From: Nematopogon swammerdamellus
Lineage: Eukaryota > Arthropoda > Insecta > Lepidoptera > Adelidae
Length of the DNA: 64,000 nucleotides
Reading direction: 5' to 3'
NCBI GenBank assembly: GCA_946902875.1
Contig: OX336345.1
Span: 19,251,395-19,315,394 of the forward strand
In this document: positions 63,763 to 64,000 of the stretch, piece after piece
How the letters are laid out: each line of letters starts with the position of its first letter
How positions within the stretch are numbered: position 1 is the first letter of the stretch
Position numbers and translations under genes: made by a program
Notes under the pieces: model-generated
Told to the model about the DNA's origin: nothing
Databases searched by the model: none
What the model saw: the letters and a program-made list of their open reading frames with translations, nothing else

Positions 63763-64000
63763 AAAGGTATAAATGGAAATGCTCGACAATGTTTTAAAAT
63801 ATAATTTTGTATAATATTTAACGTAAGTTAGATTTATGGGTAATTTTGTATTTTTTATTATTTGTAGTTGTCTAAATAAAAATAATAAGAACAAGTAATT
63901 CCGGTGTTTCATTTATATGTATAAAGAATACCTTAGTTTGAATATTAAATATAAAATAGATAACATTATAAAAGGTTAGGGGTTTGGGAATAATTACAAT
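63763..64000. other. 3' region of the last gene; right terminus not resolved
   Basis: AT-rich and non-coding. AATAAA at 63875-63880 probably ends the 165-aa gene transcript. The right terminal inverted repeat of the element is not recognised and may lie beyond the window. Confidence 0.5.

Noticed and set aside
48890..64000. Terminal inverted repeats of the Polinton-like element
   Set aside because: No complementary segments were found by eye between the left flank and 63763-64000; the right end may lie outside the window, so none is claimed.

Overview
The window is insect nuclear DNA, most likely from a moth or butterfly. It is AT-rich, has many TAGGTACCTA-type low-complexity runs, and is crowded with SINEs, mariner and hAT elements and palindromic MITEs. 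Genes are split by introns with GT/AG borders. No bacterial gene organisation is present.

Region 1 (1-48.9 kb) is host DNA dominated by interspersed repeats. The only host gene recognised is three exons (minus strand, 7315-7501, 6335-6464, 1536-1659) of an epoxide-hydrolase-like alpha/beta hydrolase. Its exon phases agree, but its active-site motifs look degenerate. Mobile elements with identifiable ends include: two non-autonomous hAT elements with perfect 8-bp target duplications (11626-14196 and 23791-24956); a third small hAT MITE (34257-34738); a mariner with a decayed transposase (9514-10802) and an internally deleted relative (21343-21985) nested in a MITE; a 5'-truncated LINE (18549-19602); a SINE whose head mixes tRNA-like and 5S-rRNA-like sequence (13028-13420 and other copies); several long-palindrome MITEs; and a 51-bp minisatellite (29585-29945).

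Region 2 (about 49.4-63.8 kb) is the main content: a Polinton/Maverick (adintovirus-like) element with open reading frames for the whole expected virion and replication set. A leftward cluster runs from the centre outwards: packaging ATPase, DUF8207-like protein, a small coiled protein, DDE integrase with chromodomain, phospholipase A2/membrane-active protein, adenain-like protease, penton-like minor capsid protein, an unlisted 45-aa basic protein, and the hexon-like major capsid protein. A rightward unit encodes a spliced nuclear-type basic/acidic protein and the protein-primed family B DNA polymerase. Two further genes at the right edge are unidentified: a minus-strand gene with a 9-nt first coding exon, and a plus-strand 165-aa protein. 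Neither terminal inverted repeat could be identified, and the right end may lie outside the window.

Gene-expression signals in the element are its most novel part. A canonical A_AAA_AAC heptamer sits directly before the stop of the phospholipase gene and leads by a -1 shift into the conserved N-terminus of the protease, which has no AUG of its own. Penton, 45-aa ORF and hexon are chained by two ATGA overlaps. The start codon of the rightward nuclear protein is split by an intron, so unspliced RNA reads ATG-TAA. Two genes have a TATA box with a CAGT initiator about 30 nt downstream.
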